This document shows, piece by piece, positions 13,001 through 25,500 of a stretch of DNA of 64,000 nt. The first letter of the stretch is position 1; each line of letters opens with the position of its first letter. The notes beneath the pieces were generated by a model, which did not search any database, was not told where the DNA came from, and saw nothing but the letters and a program-made list of their open reading frames with translations. Position numbers and translations under genes: made by a program. Source of the stretch: Lates calcarifer. Its lineage: Eukaryota > Chordata > Actinopteri > Centropomidae. The stretch covers positions 310,001-374,000 of the forward strand of contig NC_066838.1 of the NCBI RefSeq assembly GCF_001640805.2, given 5' to 3'.

Positions 13001-16000
13001 TGTGGAACTCCATGTCTAACTTTTATGTAAATTGAGGAATTGTCATGAACATGTACAAACTGAAGCCTATCAGATAGATAGGACTTTAGTGTGTTTAGTG
13101 TGGTTCCTTTAATACCAATAAAATGCTCCAGTCAAGACAAGTACAGAGACAAGCCCGTTGTCTGATGCGATTAGTCCGTGCCGTCTCTGTGCTACAATCT
13201 GATGATGTAATCTAAATCCTCACTGAAAGTCCTCAAATAAACTATTGTCCTGTAGAAAGTTGCATAACTATTTTGCAACTGCTTTCTCCAGGATCTTAGA
13301 AAGAAAGGGGAGGTTGGCTATAGGCATATAGTTAGCTAATATATCTGGATCAAGAGTAGGCTTTTTCAAAATAGGTTTGACTACAGCTACTATAAAAGAT
13401 TGTGGCACTTAGCCTGTTAGTAAGGACAGATTAATTGTATCGAGTACAGAGTTGCTAATTAAGGGTAAAGCTTACCTTAAGCAGCCTAGCTGGGATGGGA
13501 TCTAAAAGACAGGTTGAAGGTTTGCATGAAATAGTTGAAGTGAGCTGGTGGAGGTCGATGGGAAAGAAACAGTCTAGATTGGGTTTTACAGCTGTTTCTA
13601 GGGGTCCTGTGTTTTGACTTAACTCAAAGCTGGTTGAGGGCTGGAGGTAGTGAATTGTCTCTAATCGTTAAAATGTTATCATTAAAGAAGCTCATGAAAT
13701 CATCACTGCTGAGAATTATAGGAATACATGGATCAATAGAGCTGTGACTTCCTGTCAGCCTGGCTACAGTGCTGAAAAGAAGCCTGGGGTTGTTTTTATT
13801 TTCCTCTGTTAATGATGAGCAATAGGCAGCTCTGGCATTACAGAGGGCCTTCTTATACATTTTAAGACTGCCTTGCCAGGCTAAGCAGGATTCCTCCAGT
13901 TTGGTGGTACGCCATATTCTTTCAAGTTTCCGTGCTGGGCAGTAGAGTCTAAAGTTGTACGCAGTGAGCGTGCTGTCTATAAGAAGATCAAGTTGCAAGG
14001 GAATAAAGCTAATGTAGGAGTCTTCTGTTAAATTGTGATAAGACGATGAAATTAGGGCAGATGGAATCACCTCCTTGAATTTAGCTACCGCATTACCGCA
14101 AGTTTTCTAGTAAGGGTATTTTTGCCTGTTGAAATGAAGTCCAGCAATAGGAATTCAAAATTACAAAAAACAGTGGTCTGATAAGAGGGGATTCTGTGGG
14201 AGGACTATTAGATGTTCAGTATCAACACCATAGGCCAAAACAAGGTCAAGGTTATGATTCAAACAGTGAGGGGGTTTATTTACACATTGAGAGAAGCCAA
14301 TACAGTCCAATAATGAGGTAAATGCTGAACTAAGACATTGTTGTCATTGTTGACATCCACATGAATGTTTAAGTCCCTTACTATAATGACTTTATATGTT
14401 CCAAGTACTAAACTCGATAGGAATTCAAAGAATTCAGATACCAGAATTGGCTTTATAATTTTCCACTTTGGGTGTGACAAGAACAAGGCTTTCAAATGAA
14501 TTATAATTGAGTTTAGGTTTCTGAAATCTGAACTCAAATCATTAACCAGTACAGCTTTTGATGAGAGAGATCTGATATTTAGTAATCCATATTTAACCAT
14601 TTTATTTTGCTGTACATTTTGATTGGCTGTGTTGATTTTTATGAGATTATTGTGGCTAATTCCTCTTCTGCTAGCCTTTTGATTTTATTAATTTAAGTGG
14701 TCGGGGGGCAGACACAGTCTCTATGGGGTATCGGGTGGGTGACTGCTCTAATTTAGGCACAGAGAAGCATGTAGGACTGCAACTCTGGATTGTAGGTGTT
14801 TTGGCTTCCAAATAAACTCTGTCAGATTTCTAGATATTGAGAGCTGCTCCATCCAAAGTGGGATGAATGCTGTCTCTCCTAATCAGGCCAGGTCTCCTCC
14901 AGAAACTTTTCCAATTATCTACAAAGCCCACATCGTTTTCTGGACACCACCTCAACAGCCAGGGATTGAGTCTGGACTGGTCAGATTTTGCAGGGGACCA
15001 GAGAAAACTATGGTGTCCGACATTGTCTTTGCAAAGTTACACACCGATTCCACATTAACTTTAATGACCTCTGACTGGCGTAGTCGGGTGTCATTAGTCC
15101 GGAGTGAATTACGATTTTACCACATTTATGATTATCCTTAGTCAGCAACTTTAAATATGATTTTATGTCGCTCACTCACTGTGGCCCCAGGAATACATTT
15201 AACTACAGTCACCGGTGTGGCTATCTTCACGTGTCACAAAAAGGAGTCGCCAATCACCAGAGTTGGCTTTTCAGCAGGTTTGTCGCTAAGTGGGTAGTAT
15301 CTGTTTGTAGTGTGAACTGGATGGTGATCATCAGTGGGCTTTTGCTTACAACTACACCTGTCCTTACGAACAGTCACCCAGCCATTCTAATTTCCCAGTT
15401 GCGCGGGAGCTACTGGGGGAAGGCTAACAGGAGCGACACTAGGCTGGTCTGCACCTTAATAAAGGGATACAAGGAGACATTTACAAGCAAAATGATTTAC
15501 TTTATTTGAATACAAAAAGTACACAAGATTTTTAATTATTTCTGATTCAGCTGTATTTTTTTTAATAATTATGTAATTATACTTTAAACCGCTCTAAACT
15601 GTATGACAGTTTTATAATATAGCTACTGTATATACACACACACCCTACTGACCCTAACTGAGAGGGCCTTGAATACAATCTAGCTAGCTAGCTAGCTGTG
15701 TGTTAACTTTTTCTGTGTGTAGAAAAGGTGGTGTCTAGAGGGCCCTTTTTGCTGATGAGTGGATTACAAATTTTTTTCAGTGGACAACACAGGCTTAGCG
15801 CCGTGACCATGTGATCCTCATTGTTGTTATCAACTTTTTTGTGGAAAAAAATAGCGGAATTTTGTAATACTTTTTATTTGCACACATGCGCCTAAATACA
15901 TTTTACAGTTCGAACACATCTATTTTTAGCTGCAAATGTGAGTGAAACACTCACACTGCCGAGCCCTGTATCATCTTGCTTTTTTCTGCCTCTTACTTTT

Positions 16001-19000
16001 TCTCAGTTTAACAGTGCTGTGAGATCTGTGAGATCCTCATCAAAGTAAGTAACTCTGAGAACCATTAATATCTTCAGCTGAATCCTGAACTGAGCTTGGA
16101 CACCTCAGCTGGGTACTGCAGAAACTCCTCTAGATCAAGGGTTCTCAAACTTTTTGGGGCCAGGGAAATTTTCCAAGGACCCCCTCATAATCCTCACGCC
16201 GATTAAAAATATGTTTAATGCCACTTGTACACCTAGATGCTGTAGGATTTTTTTTTTTTCATTATTTTATGAATTATTTTAAACTTTTAAACCCAAATAC
16301 GTCAGACCTCTTTCACAGAGATGAGAGATGATTTAAATTAAATTTGAATACTTTTAAATGCATGGTCATTTTTATTCAAATTACATTTAGAAAATGTTTG
16401 ATTCACAGAGGTAAGTGGTAAGAAAGGGGAGCAATATTTGCATGGCCTTATATGATACTTGTGAGAGGGAGGGGCAAAAGTTTGCATGATTAACCTGCAG
16501 GAATTGGGCTTTCAGTGTCCTACCATAGGATAATTCCAACAGCTGCTCTTCTGCCTTACCTGTCAGGCCATTTGCTGTTGCAGCTGGTGCAAGGAGATAA
16601 TAAATATGAGCTGAGATTCGAGGTGGCGTCCCTCACTGTAGACACAGACACATTTTGTTCATCTGTTGCTGTTCTCAATAAAACTAAACTCAAGTGTCAC
16701 GTTTTCTCAGTTTAGCTGGTTTGGGCTTAGCGACTTTTGTAGAGCCTCAAACCGGTAGTTCATTGACCCTTGCTGGGATGCCAGGAAGGTATCCACCACT
16801 GGGCAGCCCCCTGTGCTAACTTGGGATCACTTTCCTTCACCCACACTCTTAGTTCTAGAGAGAGGGAGTAATAGAATTGTTCCAGAATGAGGATGTCTCC
16901 AACCTGGTCCTTGGTCCTCTTCTCTGGTTGGATCCACTTGTTGTCTTTAAGTGTATTGTAAAACTCTCTTGGGTTCTCATTGAGGCGGAAGTCAGCCTCC
17001 CTGAACTGCTGCTGATAAACCTCCTCATTGAGTTCATATTTGGCAAGGATGGCCTCATTAAGCTGCTTGTAGTCAAATGTGTCTTCTGCTGTCATGGCCA
17101 CATGTCTCAACATTGCCATTCATACCGTTTTCCAGGGCTGTGCTGTCGACAGATCAGGCGTACATCTAGCTCAAGATGTAAATCCCGGCGCACATCAGTC
17201 AACACTGTTGACACCTTTCACACATGTGGCAGACCATGCAACATGCATGTTGGCCATGGGTACAGAGAAGTGGGAGCCACAATGCGGCAGATTATTTACA
17301 TTATTTACATTCATGAGAGAGCCAAAACCTATACTCCTTCATTTCAGAGCAGAACTTGTTACAGCTACATCATTAGCAAGGTTGTTAGCAGACAAAGAAG
17401 AACAGAGCTTTTACATGGACAGGAATACCCAAAGTGTACCAAATCAGGTAAATATCCAAACACATTCCTGAAATCAGTGTTAATGATAACAGCTTTACCT
17501 TTTGGTAGGAGACCTTCATCAGTGCATGTAACTCAACTACTTGGGCAGAGCTTGAAGGTGGCAGGGCAGCGCTCCCAAAACTTGGAGAATTATTATAATT
17601 TACATACCCTGTGTATGACATTCCATTTTCTCTATAAACAGTGTCAACCGTGAAGGAAACAGGATTAAAGCTGGAGAGAAGACTTTAGGAAAGAAAAGGT
17701 CAGGGCAAGGTTTAGATGAGCATGAGATGACATCTATGCAGTTATGGACCCTATGCATGGTCCAGTCTGAAGGAAAAATAAGCAACAGGCTTATAAGAAG
17801 AGTGTTGCTGGGTAAGAACAGACAGGTAAATTATATACGAAAACTTTGTTACAGTCAGGATGGGGTGAGTGCAGGTTGATAGCATTCTCATCTCTGCTGC
17901 AAGTAATGTTTCACTCCATCATTATCAAAGAAGGAGGCCCATTCATCCATCCATTACCTATGCTGCTTACCCTGTGACGGTTCCAGGGGGCTCACATTCA
18001 GGCCTGTGGGAAGTTTAGAATTACTAATAACCTAACCTGCATGTCTTCAGATTGTGTGAGGAAGCCAGAGTACCTGTAGAGAACCGACAGACACAGGGAG
18101 AACATGCAAACTCCACACACAAAAGCTTTGGCCAAACTTAGAGCACAGAACCTTCTAACTGTGGGGCGACAGTACAGTGTTGCCCTGGGTCCGTTCATTG
18201 CAAATCACAGATACCTACTCTTGGTCAGTTGCACTTGCACTTATTTCAACACTGGGTGTGCATGAATATGTGATTAGTTGATTAGTTGAAACAGTAAGCA
18301 TAGTAAACATTTTACTTCATAGAGAGGGCTCTGTGTGGAGCAAGCAAAAGACTCGAACAGATGTTGGCAATAAGATGCAGCTAAGTATGGCATTATCTGG
18401 GCTGTTAACCAAGCTGCCGCTATCATTAGTTCAGGTTCTTTCTAGATGCTTAGCGCATTTTTTTTCAGGATTTCTTGAGTGTTCATCATTCAGGAGGTTT
18501 TTTACAGGGAGTTGAATTGGTAGAAACAATTGGTAGAAACAATTGGTAGAAACAATGAATAAAGCAGTTTCATTTTTAAAATGCATGAATTTTGTGGAAT
18601 CCGAATACACCATGCCTTCATAGAAGACAGATTGAGAAAAAGTACAATGATGCAGCTACAGCTCTAAAATAATCTGATGGAAGCCAAGAAAGTAGCAATA
18701 ACAACCAATGCATGGACCACTCTCACGTCAGAATTTTATGTCACTGCTACCTGTCATTACATCGATGGTGGCTGGAACATTTCAAATTCTGTGCTTTAGA
18801 TTCGCAGTACAGCTGAGAGAGACAAAGTGGAGAGGCAAAGGTAGTGCATGAGTCAATGCCAAAACACAACATGTTAGTAGGTCGGTTTTGGTGGAGGGCA
18901 CGTCTTAATGATGACATCATCAACTAGTTGACTTAATTGACTTGGTTAATCGACTTCAAAAGGTCAAAGTACATCCCTAATTCCAACATTTAATCCTTTT

Positions 19001-19510
19001 CCTGTACAATAATGGATGTACCATAGACAGTGTAGGTTTTTAGATTTGGTTGCTGCAAATGAGTTTTTTCTCACCACAAGGAAAGGGATTGCCTTTGTCC
19101 CAGGAGGATGCTTTGTCCAAGGTGTGAAGTCTCACTGAGCTTCTCTGCCACTTATCCTTTTGCTCCGCCTGTATAGTGAGATACAGAGGAAAAACATACA
19201 TGAAGTGACCATCATTTACAAATTCGCACATAGTGACAAACATCTACAAGACCACACAAGGTGACAAACTTATACAAAACCACATGAAGTGCCAAATTTC
19301 AACCAAAAGGTAAGCTTAACCTTTCCTGATGTGATCACTCTTGGTCATCACTATAGGTTTTGGTGCTTCCAGAGGACTTTTTATGCGTTGTGTTCGTAAA
19401 GTAGTTCAAATTAACTTTGATGTTGTGTTTTTTTTTTTAATGTTCCTAGTTACTTTATCGTTCTTTTATTGTAAATGTTATCTCCTCAACATTTACTTTC
19501 CTGTAAAATT

Positions 19511-19544
<34 letters not shown>

Positions 19545-22500
19545 CCACGTTTCCAATTTTTTTTGGTTGCAACATTTTTCTTGGTACCAGTTATCATACA
19601 TGTATTTTATGGGATTGGTCAACTCATTCTCTGCCCCCTCTACTAAACCATTTCCCATGATTTCTCTGTAGAATCCCTCCAAAAAAAGCTTCCTTCACAC
19701 TTTGTCCATCATTCACTTTCCAACCCCTTTAGTCAACATTCTACTCAGAAGACACAGATCAAGTTAAACAAATGAAATATATTTCTAAGTATTTGGAAGA
19801 GCGAGTCATTCCTACTTCTTTCCCTACCAGTCCTGTGTAGGCCTATTTATTACCAGTCCCTCATTTTTATTAATTTTATTTTATTATATGTATTTTTATT
19901 TATTTTTCATTTCTTTTCCAGACACTGTCGACTGGTCCGTAAAGGATAACAGGACTCATATATACATGGTCTTGCCTAACAGACTCATAGGACTCATTCA
20001 CACCTGATCTTCATGAATTAGACTCACAGGACTCATATTTACCCTGCATTTTTTGGTTAGAATCACAGGACTTATATACACCTGGTCTTTCCTAATCAAA
20101 TCACAGGATTCAACTACCTGTTAATTAAGTATGTCACGATAGTGGAAGCGTTCCTATACATACACAGAGTAACATGCACAGAGAAAATCTAAATGAACAG
20201 CAGCATCAGGAAAGGGCTTTGCTTTTAAACATACTGTTGTCAGCAGTGGTTTCAGACATTATTAAATTATGACGTCCTTACCAGACAGTGTATTTTCTTT
20301 ATCACGAGAAATATTGTCACGTTTTAATATCGCAAGATCTCGTCCCACCCCTAACAGTAAGCAATGTCGCTGGGACTTGAGTGTTAAGGCTGGGGAGGGA
20401 GAAAGTTTGTTCAGCCCCATTCAGAAGTGACAGCAGATTATCTGTGAATTTGTCTCCACTGAAAGTTTGTGAAACTAAGTGAAATGGTCACTGCAGAGAC
20501 GGGTGTTGGCGGTGTTCCTCAGCTCTCAATCAGTGTGGCTAGCTAACAAAACTTATGTTAACTTGCAGTTGACTGGGAAAAGCACTCATGCTAAAGGTGC
20601 GCTAATATTTATAACCGTTCCTATATTAGGGGCAGGGTTATGCTGAGTGTTGCTCCAGTGTGTTATCAAGCCACAATTTCCCATTACATCCTGAAAATGA
20701 AACTGATGGAAAACTGGTCTTACTACTTTTCACATGTTTTCAGGAACTGTTTTCTAACATTTATAATGTGTTTGCTTTTCACAGACTTTAAGCTGTCTGC
20801 CTTGTTTCTGAACCTTTTTTTTGTTTGTTTGTAGTGTTCAAAGTTTGCAATGATGGGTTGTGGTCAGTTGCTGTTGTTTTGGGATTCAATATGTTGCACA
20901 CGATGGAAAGTGATAGTCTGCGCTGTTTTGGTTGGTAATTTAAGCTGTTGTCATGAATAGCTGGAAGAAACATCATCTGCCCAAGTGCCCTACTCCCCCT
21001 GCTCCATGAGAGTGCCCACACAGTGACAACACTCAATAGACATAGTCAGAGAGAGCTGCTCTCAATTCCAGACTCATATCATTGTAGGTGTGCTTACTGG
21101 TTTATGTGATCCCTACAGTAGTCCTCCTTCAGCATGTACTTCAGTGCTCGGACAGAACTTGTTCCCTGGTTCTTTGTTCTGGACCAGCTATGGTCTAACA
21201 GCTATGCCCACTAGATCCTAGTTCATCTCCATGATATGACTGAACTACAAACAAGACACCCAGATTGCTGGAGATTTTAATGCTGCACCATTCAGAAGAC
21301 CAACATGGTCCTCTCTACAGTCCCCATCAATCAAGCACATGAGCAGAATAATGCATGCATCAAGACTGATGGAAGTGTGGTAGGTCTTAAAGACAATCCT
21401 AGTGTCCTTCTGCTGTGGATGGTAGCTGGCACTGAAATTGCAGCACTGATTGAGGACATTGATGATACGCCAGCTTGTGAGAACAAGATGAGGTGCTCCA
21501 CCATGACCACTCCTCGTGTGAGGAGTTGAGCTCTGCCAACTCTGTCAGAACTCTATAGTAAATGTCAGTCTGCTGTCGGCATCATTTATTCATTGTTTGT
21601 GGAGCTGCCCTTATGTCCAGGATTCTGGATTATAATTGTTCAACAGTTTAATATAATTTTCCAGTGAAATCTACAGCATATGATGATATGTGACCAGCAT
21701 ATGGATCACTAATAAAGCTCCCACTGTCAATCAGTGGAAACAAACTGTGACTAGTATCATTCCATTTGAAGCTTTCTCTACAGCATTGAACACTTTTTAG
21801 TTTACCAGACCTGGGATCCATTTCTTGACTACCTGGGTGCCACTGCATCTCGTAGGATGAGGTCAGGGCTTATCGATCTGGCCTGGGAAAAGCAATACCA
21901 AACCTTAGTATGAATTATGCTGTCCCTCTTTGAATTCCCTGTCCTTTTTATTTCTTTATTTGTTGCTGTTTTTTTTAATCATATATTTATTCATTTGATT
22001 TTATATTCCTCTGTGAGGTTTGTCTATGTTGTGTACTATTGCTAGTCCTATGTTTTACGTTGTCCTTGTCACACCTGCTTTGCAAAAAGTTCAATAAAAA
22101 TATGTCTGAAAAAAAATGATATGTGGCTTCTCCCACAGGTTCAAGAACTCTGATGCTCGGGCTCAGCTTCCATCGTGGGTTAGGCCTTATGTACGTCTGT
22201 ATGATGGCTTCGGGAATGTGGTCCGTGACGTCTCTCAGTTCTTCAGGGTTGCACAGAAAATGGTATGTCCTAACACATGCGCAGTTCATAAAAATGCTGT
22301 GATTCCTTGACTAACACACTCACTGTCTCAGTGGAATTTCGGTCAGTTGCTTAAAACCACAAAACAAATGCATAGTTTTGGTGTGATTTTAATCAAAAGC
22401 AGTAGTTGCATTGAAACAGCCCAGAGAGGGTTGACATGTAGGGTTGGCGACTTTATTCTGTCATTTTTCTCAATTTCCAAAGTGTTCCAGTATGAAAGTC

Positions 22501-25500
22501 CTACCTAAAGAGTGACTAAGAAATCTTAATTGTGCCAGAGCACAACACATAAAATATAGTTTATCAGAATGAGAATATCGATGCATTTCAAATTTAGAGG
22601 CAGCTAGTTTGACCATGGAGAAATTAATGACAGCTGGTTTGAGTGCAGTTTCTGACTTCTGAATGGTTCACCCCACATTTATGACAAGAGGTGTTACAAA
22701 AGTCCAGATGCGCAAATTCATCACTTGATTGTGACTGTGATGCATGAGAAAACACAATGCCTTCAATATACTCCCTTTCTGCAATCAACACACTGCTGCA
22801 GTCGGGTCTTCCAATGATCAAAGCAGTGCAGTAGGTCTTCTTCAGACAGTTGTCTCAGAACCTCTGTCGTTCTTTTCTTAACTTCTGACACAGACTCAAA
22901 ACGTGTTCCTTTGAGAACAGATTTGACCTTAGGAAAAAGGAAAAAGTCACACAGTGCTAGATCAGATGAATAGGGAGGGTGATCAAGCACTGTGATTTGT
23001 TTTTGGGCCAGAAACTGCTTTACCGAGAGCACAGTGTGAGCTAGCGTGTTGTCTTGATGAAGAATGAAACCATTGTGGTCTCTTCTGACTTTTTCTCTCA
23101 GTTTTCCTGTTTGTAATAGTGTTGATTCACTGTTGACCCTTCTGGAACCCACTCCTCCAAAATTATACGCTTAATGTCAAAGAAAACAACCAACATGGCC
23201 TTGGACTTGCTTTGTCGTGCTTTCTTCATCCTTGGTGACAATGGTGTTTTCCAATGCATTGACTGCCCTTTTATCTTAGGATCGTACTAGAAAATCCAAG
23301 TTTCATTGCATGTAATCACTTCTTCTGAAAAACTGCATAATGGAAGATGACACCAGATTAATTTGTCAGCTTGCTCTGACTTTTGGTGGTTGTTTGAATC
23401 TAACAGAGGCCTGTGGTAGAGAAGACGACTGCTGCAGGGAGCTGTGGGACAGTGTGCTTTCCAGACCGTCAATCCTCTGGCTTCACTTCCTCCTCATTCT
23501 CCCAAAGCTCTCATACCCAGAAGGCCAAGGTGTTGGATACCCACCTTCCCAGCCTGAAGAGGAGGAGGCTCAGTGAGTATGAATATACAGCAAGGGTTTA
23601 CATGACTAAAATCCTGAAACATTTCACAGAGGTAAAGTTAGTCCTTCGTGTTTAATTATCTGTTGTCTGGTCTGCAATGAGATGAACATAGTGAAGCCAT
23701 TGGAATGACCAGCATCTGCACTGAGTATGAGCGTCAAGGGCAGGACAGTCAGAGGAGACCAGCCAATCTGTTGGATGCCCTGGAGCAAGGCGACCATCGC
23801 AGTGGAGAGGCTGATGATGCTGTTGGGAAAGAGGAGAAGGTAGCATGTTTTCTGTGAGATACTAGGCTTGTGTCACAAGAGAGGCTTGGAGAGAAAATAT
23901 TTTGTGGGTCAGGACAATTATTAGTGATATATTGCGCTATGAAACAACAATGGTAAAGTCAATTGTTATTTGTGATTTTTATTTCCAGGACTATATTTTA
24001 TTTGTTCAATTATGCATTTTTCTTTCAAAGGCAAACTGTTTATCCACACTGTTTCTTCAATATGACAAGAGGATGGATGATGAATTGCGGGGAGCAAAAC
24101 GTAAAATCAAATTGGTCCAAGAGCAGGTACATGTCACACTAAATATAAATGTGCTGGTTAGATTTTCTGGTTTTTAGATGCTTTATGCCAGCTCTTACCA
24201 GCAGCTGCAATCATTGTCTCCTCTGTATCTGTTCAGCCACAGTGAAAATCATGGCTAACCTACATCCTTTTTAGACAAGGGTATATGGATGATGACGTTC
24301 ATCTGTGTGTCCCACTGCCGTCTAAGTTACTCAGACAAATTATTAGCCAGCAGCTAATAGTAGAAGTGTTGTTCTACAGGAATAGCAATTCCATAAAGAA
24401 ACCATAGCCACTCTTGATACAGATAAAACATTTGACATAGTAGACTGGTCCTTTCATTTCACCTCTTTAAGTCACTTTGGATTCCAATCATATTGCACCA
24501 CTTGGATCAAAACTCTCTACAACTCACCCACTGCTTCTCTCATAACCAACGGAGTCATAGCAAATCATTTCCATTACAAAGAGGCACTCAGTAAGGATAC
24601 CCATTATCTCCACTACTGTTTGCACTTTTCACTGAACCTCTGCCAGCTTCTATTAGGCAAAATAACTACATTACAGGAATCCAATCAAAGTCACTCCACC
24701 ACAAAATCAGTCTATATGCTGTTTCTTCTCTCTCAATAGTGCAGTTACCAACTTCTACTGGAATAATAAAAAAAACACAACTATCTACCCTCCAAAACAT
24801 TAAAAAATATGGAGGACTTGGCACTCCAAATTTCCATTTCTACCTCATCTCACAGTTACTGTACATCTATCCACTGGACAAATGACATCAAATCACCATG
24901 GCTAGAAATTTAAAATAATTGAACTCAATAACTAAACATCAGATTTCTCCCATTTATAGACAAAACCATTAAAACTCATCCCTGCTACAAAAACAATACC
25001 ATCAACACAACTGCCTGGTGGAAATCAATTGAACTTCTAAATCACCACTTCTCACCTTCTCACGTCCCTTTGTGGAACAACCCCATGTTTTTAATCAATA
25101 AGAAACTCATTGCCTTCCCAGCCTGGATTGAGAGAGGAGTAATTAGTCTAGGACAGCTACCCAGTGGCCTGCTCATGACTGTCGACCATATCCAAAAAGA
25201 ATATAACATACCGGACCATTGCCACTTTCAGTATATTCAATTAAGAGAAGTCATTAAGAAAGAAAGAAAACAAAGAAAGAAACAAAGATTATAGTAGTCA
25301 CGACCCTCCCCTCTATTTAAAATTACAATCCAAAAAGAAAAGAAAAGTTATCTCAGATATACAAACTCCTGACATGCAACAGCAGTACAGCATCAATCCT
25401 CATGGGCAAATGGACTACAGACATAAATAACTCCCCAACAGATTTCAACTGGCAAGACATATGCAACATTATATTCTCCATGACCTGTAACTCCAAAACT

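Larger units (their letters stand above)
10155..22138 (+). other. rtel1 intron, about 12 kb, dominated by LINE remnants
   Basis: Contains L1-clade and L2-like LINE pieces (10380-11640, 12645-15400), a hAT-type terminus (16137), a SCAN-like gag relic (16760-17119), short tandem repeats (18511, 19511, 19945), further hAT-type termini (18880, 20120) and a fragment of a repeated fish ORF (21260-21530). The stretches 11650-12600, 15400-16100, 17150-17940, 18990-19940 and 20360-21250 show no gene that I can recognise. Confidence 0.8.

Noticed and set aside
14863..15509. Plus-strand frames of 92 and 114 codons
   Set aside because: They are antisense shadows of the L2-like ORF1 and its flank.
16877..17653. 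258-codon plus-strand frame
   Set aside because: It begins antisense to the SCAN-like gag and continues through unrelated intron. The residues show no domain.
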